From an uncultured Eubacteriales bacterium (GTDB lineage Bacteria; Bacillota; Clostridia; Oscillospirales; CAG-272): 26,834 nucleotides of DNA. Location of the stretch: assembly GCA_934503195.1 (NCBI GenBank), contig CAKSVM010000044.1, positions 1-26,834 of the forward strand. The letters are read 5' to 3'. Shown piece by piece: positions 21,185 through 26,834 of this stretch. Below the pieces are notes generated by a model. That model did not search any database and had not been told where the DNA came from. It saw nothing but the letters and a program-made list of their open reading frames with translations. The translations under genes were made by a program, and so were the position numbers. The stretch's first letter is position 1. Each line of letters begins with the position of its first letter.

Positions 21185-22039
21185 TCAGACCGTTCCGGTT
21201 ACGGTGAGAACGCTGACGCCGGGCGTCACGGTGTAGACTCCGGTTGTCGGATCCTGCGTGAAGGTCGCCGCCGGGACGGTTATGACTCCCTCGACCGTCC
21301 CGAAGACTCCGGTCGTCTGGTTATAGGTGTATCCGGTGTTTTCGGCGAGAGTCGTTCCGTTCAGCGTGACGGTGATGTTTTCAAGCTTCGGCTCAAAGGT
21401 GTCGCTGACGATGATCGCGTCAGCCGCCGTCGCCTCGGTGTTGCCGCCGTTCTGAATCACGAAGGTGTAGGTCAGCTGACCGTTCTCGACGACCGTCGAC
21501 GGGCAGATCGCCTTGCTGATCGAAAGCTCGGGACGGCTTTCGACGGTGACCGTCGCGGTATCGGTGAGCGGAGTCGTGACTCCTCCGCCATTGAGCGTCG
21601 CGGTGTTCGTGATCGTTCCGCCGACGCTGGGCGGCGCGGTCTGACCGACCGTCGCCTCGTAGACGATTGTCGCGTTTCCGCCCGCCGGGACGCTGATTCC
21701 GGTGATCGTCAGCGGAGGTCCCGCGGTGACGGTCGGCGCGGTTTTGAGAATTCCGTTCTCATAGTAGCGTATCGAGCCGTCGACGTAGGTCAGCGGGACG
21801 AAGACCGAGGTTCCGGAGGTGTACTCGCCGAGGTTGTCGGTGAGGGTGAGTCCGGTGTAGGCCGTGGTTCCGGAGTTAACGACGCTGACGATATAGGTCA
21901 GCGTCCCGCCCGGGGTGAAGCTTCCGGTGACGGCCGTCTTGGTCATCGAAAGAACCTCGCGGAGTTCCCCGGTGACGACGTTCGAGTTTCTGACGACGCT
22001 TCCGTACGAGAGCGTCGCCTGATTCATGAAGGATGCCAT
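21185..22039 (-). CDS. DUF11 repeat protein
   Basis: A 284-residue protein with two DUF11-type beta-sandwich units: MTKTAVTGSFTPGGTLTYIVSVVNSGTTAYTGLTLTDNL (about 31-70) and ISKAICPSTVVENGQLTYTFVIQNGGNTEATAADAIIVSDTF (about 172-213). The start is ATG 22039 (MASFMNQATLSYG), with GGAGG 8 bases upstream; the longer frame from 22153 runs through the upstream terminator hairpin. The MAxFxNQATLSYxxxVxNSNVVTGEL opening is a recurrent one in Clostridia. There is no signal peptide, membrane helix or LPxTG sorting motif, which is odd because DUF11 repeats are usually on the cell surface. No clear promoter is visible in the 90 bases upstream. Function unknown. Confidence 0.82.
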   Translation of the reverse strand: MASFMNQATLSYGSVVRNSNVVTGELREVLSMTKTAVTGSFTPGGTLTYIVSVVNSGTTAYTGLTLTDNLGEYTSGTSVFVPLTYVDGSIRYYENGILKTAPTVTAGPPLTITGISVPAGGNATIVYEATVGQTAPPSVGGTITNTATLNGGGVTTPLTDTATVTVESRPELSISKAICPSTVVENGQLTYTFVIQNGGNTEATAADAIIVSDTFEPKLENITVTLNGTTLAENTGYTYNQTTGVFGTVEGVITVPAATFTQDPTTGVYTVTPGVSVLTVTGTV

Positions 22040-22131
22040 TGACTTTTCCTCCCCTTGGAAATTATTTCGTGGGTCGCCCCACATCCACATGATATGCCCC
22101 GGCGCGCGTAGAGTTGAGGCGGGGAAGAGAC

Positions 22132-22194
22132 AAAAATCCGCCGCCTTCATCATCCCCGGGAATTTGTCCGGGGCATTGCCGATGAAGACGGCGG
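22132..22194 (-). terminator. terminator of the antiporter gene
   Basis: On the minus strand a 14-bp stem with one G-U pair (22194-22181 with 22151-22138) encloses a second hairpin (CCCCGG/CCGGGG at 22173-22154) and is followed by ATTTTTG. It lies 21 bases after the stop of the antiporter gene. Confidence 0.85.
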
Positions 22195-22215
22195 TTATTA
22201 TTCCTGTGTGAAATT

Positions 22216-23508
22216 TTACGTCCGGTCGCTGTTGAGCTGCTTTGCCGACTTGCGGTTTTCGGGGATGATCTCGCCCGCCTTGGTCAGCGCGATCTTGGTG
22301 AGCACCGGGCCGACAAGCTCATAGATCAGCACCGCGAAGAGGATTATGCTTCTGACAAGCGAACCCTCGCTCGCGCCAAGCTCCATTGCCGAGACCGACA
22401 TTCCGAGCGCGACTCCGGCCTGCGGGAGAAGCGTGATTCCGAGGTATTTGACGATCATCGGATCGCACTTTGTGGCCTTCGCGCTGACACTCGCGCCGAT
22501 GATCTTTCCGAGCGAACGGAAGATTATGAAGAGAAGTCCCGCGCCGACAATCGCAAGATCCGAGAAGACCGAGAGTTCAAGCTCCGCGCCGCTGATGACG
22601 AAGAAGAGCGCGAAAAGCGGCGTTGTCCAGCCGTCGACACGCTCCATGAGCTCCTCGGACGATTCGCAGACGTTGCAGAAGATCGTTCCCAGCATCATGC
22701 AGGCGAGGAGCGAGGAGAAGCCGATGTGAACCGGTCCGATCGGAATCTCGATCATGGTTATCGCGACGGTCAGGATGACGAAGGTGATCGACACCGAAAG
22801 ACGCTTGCTGCGCGAATGGAAGAACTGCTCAACAAACGAGAAGATGAAGCCCATTATCGTTCCGAGTCCGAGCGACGCGACGATTTCGATGATCGGGTCG
22901 ATGACGATTGAGAATATGTCGACTTTGCCGCTGATCATGCCCTTGGCGATTCCGAACGAGACGGCGAAGACGATCAGTCCGACCGCGTCGTCAAGCGCGA
23001 CGATCGGGAGAAGAATGTCGGTGAGCTTACCCTTCGCCTTGTACTGGCGGACGACCATCAGGGTCGCGGCCGGAGCCGTGGCGGTAGCGACCGCGCCGAG
23101 CGTTATCGCCGCGCTCATCGGGAACTTGTCCTCGCCTAAAATCAGGCTGAGTACGCCGAGCGCGACGTCGACGAAGACTGTCGCGGCGAGAGCCTGAAAG
23201 ATTCCGATTATCGTCGCCTGTTTACCGGTCTGCTTTAACTGCTTTAATCTGAACTCGTTTCCGATCGAGAAGGCGATGAAGCCGAGCGCGACGTTTGAGA
23301 TGACCGTGAAGCGTTCGGTGTATTCCATCGTCGAGAATCCGAGGCCGGTGATTCCGAGAACCCGCCCCAGCTGACCGAGGCAGTAGGGCCCGACGAGAAC
23401 CCCGGCGATCAGGTAGCCCGTGACGGCCGGGAGACCGAAGGGCTTTATGACGCGGGTCATTAAAAGTCCCGCGAGCAGCGCGATTGCTATGCTTAAAAGT
23501 ATATCCAT
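22216..23508 (-). CDS. CPA2-type cation:proton antiporter
   Basis: A 430-residue integral membrane protein with about 12 hydrophobic helices, of the Kef/CPA2 sodium- or potassium-proton exchanger family. Family marks are GLPAVTGYLIAGVLVGPY (about 26-43), the conserved acidic pair in LPIVALDDAVGLIVFAVSFG (about 167-186) and LGITLLPQAGVALGMSV near the end. There is no RCK/TrkA-N domain. The start is ATG 23508 (MDILLSIAIALLAGLL): a longer frame opens at 23571, but that ATG lies at the -35 box, upstream of the transcription start. AAAGGA is rather far (12 bases) from the chosen start. The ion specificity cannot be told. Confidence 0.9.
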   Translation of the reverse strand: MDILLSIAIALLAGLLMTRVIKPFGLPAVTGYLIAGVLVGPYCLGQLGRVLGITGLGFSTMEYTERFTVISNVALGFIAFSIGNEFRLKQLKQTGKQATIIGIFQALAATVFVDVALGVLSLILGEDKFPMSAAITLGAVATATAPAATLMVVRQYKAKGKLTDILLPIVALDDAVGLIVFAVSFGIAKGMISGKVDIFSIVIDPIIEIVASLGLGTIMGFIFSFVEQFFHSRSKRLSVSITFVILTVAITMIEIPIGPVHIGFSSLLACMMLGTIFCNVCESSEELMERVDGWTTPLFALFFVISGAELELSVFSDLAIVGAGLLFIIFRSLGKIIGASVSAKATKCDPMIVKYLGITLLPQAGVALGMSVSAMELGASEGSLVRSIILFAVLIYELVGPVLTKIALTKAGEIIPENRKSAKQLNSDRT

Positions 23509-23542
23509 TGAAGAATCAGTTCCTTTCGTGATTACTTCCAAT

Positions 23543-23571
23543 ATGATATCACTTTCCGCGCGATTTGTCAA
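23543..23571 (-). promoter_or_regulatory. promoter of the antiporter gene
   Basis: On the minus strand TTGACA (23571-23566), 17 bases and TATCAT (23548-23543). It fixes the downstream start codon at 23508. Confidence 0.8.
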
Positions 23572-23616
23572 CGGCCAAAATATATATAATTTTGTGAAAC
23601 GACGTGATATTTTCCG

Positions 23617-24579
23617 TCACGCTTCGCTGTAGATCATCCGGAAGTCCTCGAAAAGGACGATCATGCTGTCTGAAAAGACGTATCCGGACGCCTTGGCGTC
23701 CTCGGTGAAGAAGCGGATATGCTTTTCGCGCCACGTCTCAAGGCATTCGTCCTCGCCCTCGCGGCGGCAGGTGTCAAAGGTCATGTCGCAAAAGCGGATC
23801 CGCGTGAGCTTCGTTGTCTCGATGACGCAGTATGGACGCAGATCGAAATCGGTGACGATCGAGAGTTCGCCGACTTCCGGCATATCGGAGCCGTCGGCCT
23901 CATAGGCCGGGAGAGCCGACGAGGTCGCGGTTTTCTTTCCCGAGAGGACGAGCGCGAGGAGGTCGTTCGCCGACTTTTCGTTTATGTCGAAGCAGAAATC
24001 CCCGGCGACGGGGAGATTTCCGGGGCGGTTCGTAGTTTTCAGGAAGCGTTTCCAGAAGAGCGAAAGCTCGGCTGTGTGAAGCGATTCGCGGGTTGCTTCA
24101 AGGATGACCGTTTCGCCGGAGGAGACAGGCGCGAAGCCGCATTTTGTGAGGAGACTCCGCGAGGCGGAATTCGTTTTTCCGGTCTCGGCGATGATCTTCT
24201 CCGCACCGTTTCTGAAGGCGAAGCGGCAGGCTTCGAAGAGCGTTTCGGTCATGAAGCCCTCGCGGCGGTGATTTTCGCCGATCTCATATCCTATCTCGAC
24301 TCTGCCGTTTTCGGGCGGGGCTTTGAATTCGAACGTGCCGACGACGGTTTTCGTTTCCTTTCGGATTATCCACCAGAAGGTGCGGAAGGGGAGATTTTCC
24401 GGATCGTTTCTGACATTTTTTTCTTTTCCGGCGATGACGCTTTCAAGGACGGGATCGAGCGGTCCGGCGTCAAAGGTCACGCCGAGTGATTTTTCGAGCG
24501 CGGGAAGGTCGCTTTTCCAGAGCGAAAGCTCGTCGGGTGTGAGCGGGCGGAGGATGAGTCTTTTTGTGGTGAGTTCCAT
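23617..24579 (-). CDS. GNAT acetyltransferase fused to ASCH domain
   Basis: A 320-residue two-domain protein. Residues about 1-168 are a RimJ/RimL-type GNAT acetyltransferase: MELTTKRLILRPLTPDEL, FWWIIRKETKTVVGTFEF, VEIGYEIGENHRREGFMTETL and NSASRSLLTKCGF. Residues about 175-318 are an ASCH domain: LFWKRFLKTTN, ANDLLALVLSGKKTATSSALPAYE, VGELSIVTDFDLRPYCVIETT and GEDECLETWREKHIRFF. ASCH domains have a PUA-like fold and bind RNA or act on modified nucleosides (YqfB is an amidohydrolase for N4-acetylcytidine). AAAGGAG lies before ATG 24579. The promoter is not clear. Substrates of either half are unknown. Confidence 0.88.
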   Translation of the reverse strand: MELTTKRLILRPLTPDELSLWKSDLPALEKSLGVTFDAGPLDPVLESVIAGKEKNVRNDPENLPFRTFWWIIRKETKTVVGTFEFKAPPENGRVEIGYEIGENHRREGFMTETLFEACRFAFRNGAEKIIAETGKTNSASRSLLTKCGFAPVSSGETVILEATRESLHTAELSLFWKRFLKTTNRPGNLPVAGDFCFDINEKSANDLLALVLSGKKTATSSALPAYEADGSDMPEVGELSIVTDFDLRPYCVIETTKLTRIRFCDMTFDTCRREGEDECLETWREKHIRFFTEDAKASGYVFSDSMIVLFEDFRMIYSEA

Positions 24580-24696
24580 TTATTTCTCCTTTGATACGGT
24601 TGATTTTGACTGTTATGACGAAGCGTAGTGGCGCGTGGTGGCGCGCTTTTTCCGGCGATCCGTGGTAAAATATAGAAAAACGGAGGTGAAATCAGA

Positions 24697-24924
24697 ATGA
24701 CATGGGAGATTCTCGCCGCGCTGATCACGATCGTCGGGTCGCTTGTCGCGCTCGGAACGGTGCTGGCGAAGCTTGTGCGGACGCTGACAAAGCTCGACGA
24801 CACGCTCAACAGTCTCAAATCCGACGTCGACCGGCTGCGCGAGAGCAATCACGAGTCGCACAAGCGGATCTATGAAAAGCTTGACGGCTGCTCGGCACGC
24901 ATCGGCGAGCTTGAACGGCGGTAG
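24697..24924 (+). CDS. small membrane protein with coiled coil
   Basis: A 75-residue protein: one N-terminal membrane helix (about 4-26, ILAALITIVGSLVALGTVLAKL) and a charged coiled coil (about 27-75, with LTKLDDTLNSLKSDVDRL and IYEKLDGCSARIGELERR). GGAGGTGA before ATG 24697 and a strong terminator after it support a real gene. The layout resembles small phage XhlA-like proteins encoded beside holins, but no lysis genes are nearby. A TAAAAT -10-like box lies at 24666-24671 without a good -35 box. Function unknown. Confidence 0.72.
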   Translation: MTWEILAALITIVGSLVALGTVLAKLVRTLTKLDDTLNSLKSDVDRLRESNHESHKRIYEKLDGCSARIGELERR

Positions 24925-24925
24925 A

Positions 24926-24953
24926 AAACGGCGGGGAAACCCGCCGTTTCTAT
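24926..24953 (+). terminator. terminator of the small membrane protein gene
   Basis: Stem AAACGGCGGG/CCCGCCGTTT with loop GAAA and tail CTATTAT, directly after the stop codon. Confidence 0.88.
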
Positions 24954-25016
24954 TATACTACATTCAAGGCGGGTTGTCAATGTAATATTTTATTATACCT
25001 GTCCGATATCTGAAGC

Positions 25017-25045
25017 TTGACAAATCACGTGTTTTGTGATATAAT
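25017..25045 (+). promoter_or_regulatory. consensus promoter of the mnmA leader
   Basis: TTGACA (25017-25022), 17 bases and TATAAT (25040-25045). The spacer holds AATCACGTG and the inverted pair ATCAC (25024-25028) and GTGAT (25036-25040), closely resembling the DUF1836 promoter at 175-203. Confidence 0.88.
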
Positions 25046-25059
25046 ATTTTCAGAAACCA

Positions 25060-25087
25060 CGGGAGGGCTTCGACTCTCCCGTTTTTT
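25060..25087 (+). terminator. early terminator or attenuator in mnmA leader
   Basis: Stem CGGGAG/CTCCCG (25060-25065 with 25076-25081) extended by a G-U and a G-C pair, a short loop, then TTTTTT (25082-25087). It lies less than 15 bases after the expected transcription start, so most transcripts could end as an RNA of roughly 35 nt unless the hairpin is prevented. Confidence 0.78.
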
Positions 25088-25101
25088 GTGAGGAGATAAG
25101 A

Positions 25102-25215
25102 TTGAAAGCTGACGCTTTAAGTAAGCATTTTGTGTCACTATCGCGGCTTTTAAGCCGCGATTTGGCTGCGCCAACCGCGCCCCAAAAAGCAAGAAAGGAT
25201 GGTCATCAAAAATGA
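25102..25215 (+). CDS. putative 37-residue leader peptide before mnmA
   Basis: A TTG codon at 25102 has AGGAG 6 bases upstream and opens a 37-codon frame (MKADALSKHFVSLSRLLSRD..., ending KDGHQK). Its stop TGA at 25213-25215 overlaps the mnmA ATG (ATGA), a usual mark of translational coupling. The product is basic and has no known domain. TTG starts are used by two other genes in this window. Two hairpins fall inside the frame. It could instead be a chance frame in a structured leader. Confidence 0.4.
   Translation: MKADALSKHFVSLSRLLSRDLAAPTAPQKARKDGHQK
25140..25174 (+). promoter_or_regulatory. two consecutive leader hairpins before mnmA
   Basis: ATCGCGGCTT/AAGCCGCGAT (25140-25161) is a perfect inverted repeat closed by two T. 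TTGGC-TGC-GCCAA (25162-25174) follows at once. There is no T run, so they are not terminators; they may control access to the mnmA ribosome binding site. Confidence 0.55.
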
Positions 25216-26288
25216 ATCCCGGAAACCGTGTGATGATCGCGATGAGCGGCGGCGTTGACAGCTCGGTCGCGGCTTGTCTTATGAAGGAAAAAGGCTATGA
25301 CTGCGTCGGAGCGACGCTGAAATTGTATTCGAACGAGGACATTCAGCTCGACCGGAACAAAACCTGCTGCTCGCTCTCTGACGTCGAGGACGCGCGGAGC
25401 GTGGCGACACGGCTCGGAATCCCCTACTTCGTCTTCAATTTCAGCGACAATTTCAAGGAAAAGGTCATCGACCGCTTCATCTCGACCTACAAGAGCGGCG
25501 GGACTCCGAATCCCTGCATCGACTGCAACCGGTATATAAAGTTCGACAAGCTTCTCACCCGCGCTGAGCTCATGGAATGCGGGCACATCGTCACCGGACA
25601 TTACGCGCGGGTCGAGTTCGACGAAAAGTCGGGTCGGTATCTCCTGAAGCGCGCCGCCGACGCGAACAAGGATCAGACCTACGTCCTCTGGCCGCTGACT
25701 CAGAAAGAGCTTTCGCGTACCTTCTTCCCGCTCGGAGGCTTAACCAAGCCCGAGGTGCGGAAGATCGCCGAGGAGCATGGTTTCCTGAACGCCGAAAAGC
25801 CCGACAGTCAGGACATCTGCTTTGTCCCCGACGGAAACTACGCGCGCTTCATCGAGGAGTACACCGGGGAAAAGCCGGAGCCGGGCGACTTCATCGCCGA
25901 CGGCAAAAAGGTCGGGACGCACAAGGGAATCATCCACTACACGCTCGGTCAGCGCAAGAAGCTCGGCGTCTCGGTCGGACACACGATCTTCGTCACGGGA
26001 ATCGACCCGGAGCGGAATATCGTGACGCTGGGCGACGAGTCGGAGCTTTTCGGGTCGACGCTGACCGCGCACGACATAAATATGATCGCGTACGAAAGGC
26101 TTGAAAGGCCGCTTAAGGTAACCGCGAAGATACGCTACGCGCACAAGGAAGCCCCGGCGACGCTGACTCAGACGGGCGACGATTCCTTCCGGCTCGACTT
26201 CGATCTGCCGCAGAGAGCGATCACGCGCGGGCAGTCGGTCGTCGTTTATGACGGCGATGTCGTCGTCTGCGGGGGAATTATAGACTGA
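25212..26288 (+). CDS. mnmA: tRNA-specific 2-thiouridylase MnmA
   Basis: A 358-residue enzyme that makes 2-thiouridine at wobble position 34 of Lys, Glu and Gln tRNAs with ATP and persulfide sulfur. The PP-loop motif is MSGGVDSSVAA (11-21). The catalytic cysteine is C105 in PNPCIDCNRYIKF and the persulfide-forming partner is C203 in DSQDICFVPDGNY. The tRNA-binding and C-terminal OB-like parts (HYTLGQRKKLGVSVGH and GQSVVVYDGDVVVCGGII) are complete. Clostridial features include the extra CC pair at 52-53. AAAGGA is 12 bases before ATG 25212, a long gap, which fits translation coupled to the leader frame. Confidence 0.97.
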   Translation: MNPGNRVMIAMSGGVDSSVAACLMKEKGYDCVGATLKLYSNEDIQLDRNKTCCSLSDVEDARSVATRLGIPYFVFNFSDNFKEKVIDRFISTYKSGGTPNPCIDCNRYIKFDKLLTRAELMECGHIVTGHYARVEFDEKSGRYLLKRAADANKDQTYVLWPLTQKELSRTFFPLGGLTKPEVRKIAEEHGFLNAEKPDSQDICFVPDGNYARFIEEYTGEKPEPGDFIADGKKVGTHKGIIHYTLGQRKKLGVSVGHTIFVTGIDPERNIVTLGDESELFGSTLTAHDINMIAYERLERPLKVTAKIRYAHKEAPATLTQTGDDSFRLDFDLPQRAITRGQSVVVYDGDVVVCGGIID

Positions 26289-26366
26289 ACGCTTTACGCG
26301 GATTTCGCGATTATTGTCGGAATTTCATAAATATTCATTCCCGGCTGAAATTTTTCGTGCCAGCTA

Positions 26367-26395
26367 TTGAAAAATTCCGCCGGATTTGATATAAT
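26367..26395 (+). promoter_or_regulatory. promoter of the structured RNA region
   Basis: TTGAAA (26367-26372), 17 bases and TATAAT (26390-26395), predicting a start near 26402. No long reading frame follows for more than 350 bases. Confidence 0.8.
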
Positions 26396-26401
26396 ATTGT
26401 A

Positions 26402-26735
26402 TTATAAACATGAGAGGCAGTTATGTTCAGGATCATCGATATGGATAGTGCCCTCATCGACTTTTGGGAAGCTGCGCTCAGGGCGCGTCGATTGAGGGAT
26501 GGGGCTTGAAGCCCGAAGCTTCCCGCGTGAAAAATAAACTTACTTTATAAAAAATCTGTTCAGTTATAAAAATAACCGACACCATGAGCTTCACCGTTTC
26601 ACGAGCGCGAACCCCAGAACCTAAGACAAAACAATGTTCAAAAAGGTTTGGGGAAGGTGGGGGAGGTGTCGACGAGTGGTCGTAAACGACAACTCGGGGC
26701 GGGAACCCCTTTCCTCAAAAGGGGTTCCCGCCCCC
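26402..26735 (+). ncRNA. candidate structured non-coding RNA or long leader
   Basis: After the promoter, this region has dense base-pairing potential and no convincing gene. P1: 26451-26461 pairs with 26487-26498 (11 bp, one bulged base). P2: GGGAAGC (26466-26472), inside the P1 loop, pairs with GCTTCCC (26518-26524) outside it, giving an H-type pseudoknot. Small hairpins GCGC/GCGC (26474-26486) and GGGCT/AGCCC (26502-26514) fill the loops. After an AT-rich link come CGACACC (26577-26583) with GGTGTCG (26665-26671), enclosing CCCC-AG-AACC (26612-26621) with GGTT-T-GGGG (26645-26653). The hairpin CGAGT-G-GTCG-TAAA-CGAC-A-ACTCG (26673-26696) and a 17-bp stem follow. It does not show tmRNA, RNase P, SRP or T-box signatures that I know. 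It could be a riboswitch-like leader of the next gene or a separate RNA. Confidence 0.62.
26696..26734 (+). terminator. 17-bp perfect stem-loop before the last gene
   Basis: GGGGCGGGAACCCCTTT (26696-26712) pairs perfectly with 26718-26734 around a 5-base loop. CTGACAG follows instead of a T run, so it is an unusual terminator, or an RNA stability or processing element. It stands 12 bases before the next ribosome binding site. Confidence 0.55.
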
Positions 26736-26758
26736 TGACAGAAATTAGGAGAAACAAA

Positions 26759-26834
26759 ATGGGCGCACAACTTACTAAAAACGACAAGCGTACCTGCTAC
26801 GCCGCCGAACTTACAAAGAACGACATCGGAAAGC
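26759..26834 (+). CDS. unrecognised gene, 5' part only
   Basis: Only the first 25 codons lie in the window: MGAQLTKNDKRTCYAAELTK and on. AGGAG at 26747-26751 and ATG 26759 with 7 bases between make a strong start. The short motif LTKND occurs twice. No signal peptide is seen and I cannot assign a family. Its position behind a long structured leader makes its identity the key to explaining that RNA. Confidence 0.6.
   Translation, partial: MGAQLTKNDKRTCYAAELTKNDIGK

Noticed and set aside
21128..22042. 304-codon plus-strand frame antisense to the DUF11 gene
   Set aside because: The composition is Arg/Asp/Gly-rich and low in complexity, and the minus-strand frame has clear DUF11 repeats and a ribosome binding site.
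23719..24489. 256-codon plus-strand frame antisense to the GNAT-ASCH gene
   Set aside because: No family signature, and the opposite strand encodes two recognisable domains.
24697..24953. prophage lysis module
   Set aside because: The small coiled-coil protein resembles XhlA-like proteins, but no holin, endolysin or other phage gene lies nearby.
26423..26509. 28-codon frame starting MFRIIDMDSALIDFW
   Set aside because: It has only a poor ribosome binding site, and its bases are explained better by the P1/P2 pseudoknot. It is not fully excluded as a leader peptide.
26402..26735. tmRNA, RNase P RNA, 6S RNA or T-box as identity of the structured region
   Set aside because: No CCA-ending tRNA-like half with a tag frame, no GAGGAAAGTCC-type RNase P core, no single long bulged hairpin as in 6S, and no GGTGGNACCGCG T-box sequence.

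Overview
The window looks like chromosome from an uncultured, GC-rich member of the Clostridia. The Oscillospirales or Christensenellales are my best guess, at low confidence. Reasons are the gene families (DUF1836 regulator, BlaI/BlaR1 pair, DUF5107-TPR protein, intracellular GH29, NfeD with flotillin, a DUF11 protein), strong GGAGG-type ribosome binding sites, frequent TTG/GTG starts, and many near-perfect TTGACA-17-TATAAT promoters. No rRNA, tRNA, CRISPR array, integrase or transposase gene was seen.

Left part (1-4500, + strand): a promoter whose spacer is filled by a 16-bp palindrome drives DUF1836 regulator, a membrane protein with a zinc ribbon, an NfeD-like protein and a flotillin. A DUF2238-like membrane protein follows a weak terminator. 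This resembles a regulated membrane-microdomain operon.

Next (4505-9242, mostly - strand): a metallophosphoesterase, a lipoprotein that is a partial duplicate of the 3' part of the neighbouring blaR1-like gene, the blaR1-like gene, its blaI-like repressor with two clear operators, and a hybrid regulator that joins a LacI-type sugar sensor to a C-terminal LuxR-type HTH.

Centre (9285-19450): carbohydrate use. A 1059-residue DUF5107-TPR protein is followed by a solute-binding lipoprotein gene with a one-base frameshift. A second, inverted solute-binding lipoprotein gene, an AraC regulator and a cytoplasmic GH29 fucosidase lie further on. The two binding-protein genes end in the same palindromic terminator. 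Between them sits a less GC-rich insert: a beta-helix gene flanked by fragments of a small palindromic repeat, plus an araC remnant. No permease genes are present.

Right part (19453-26834): a complete copy of the palindromic repeat, the bifunctional NAD(P)H-hydrate repair gene, a DUF11 protein, a CPA2 antiporter, a GNAT-ASCH fusion, a small coiled-coil membrane protein, and mnmA behind an unusual leader (terminator hairpin, then a short ORF overlapping the mnmA start). The window ends with about 330 nt of highly structured non-coding sequence behind its own promoter, including an apparent pseudoknot, followed by the first 25 codons of an unrecognised gene. That RNA candidate is the best lead for something undescribed.
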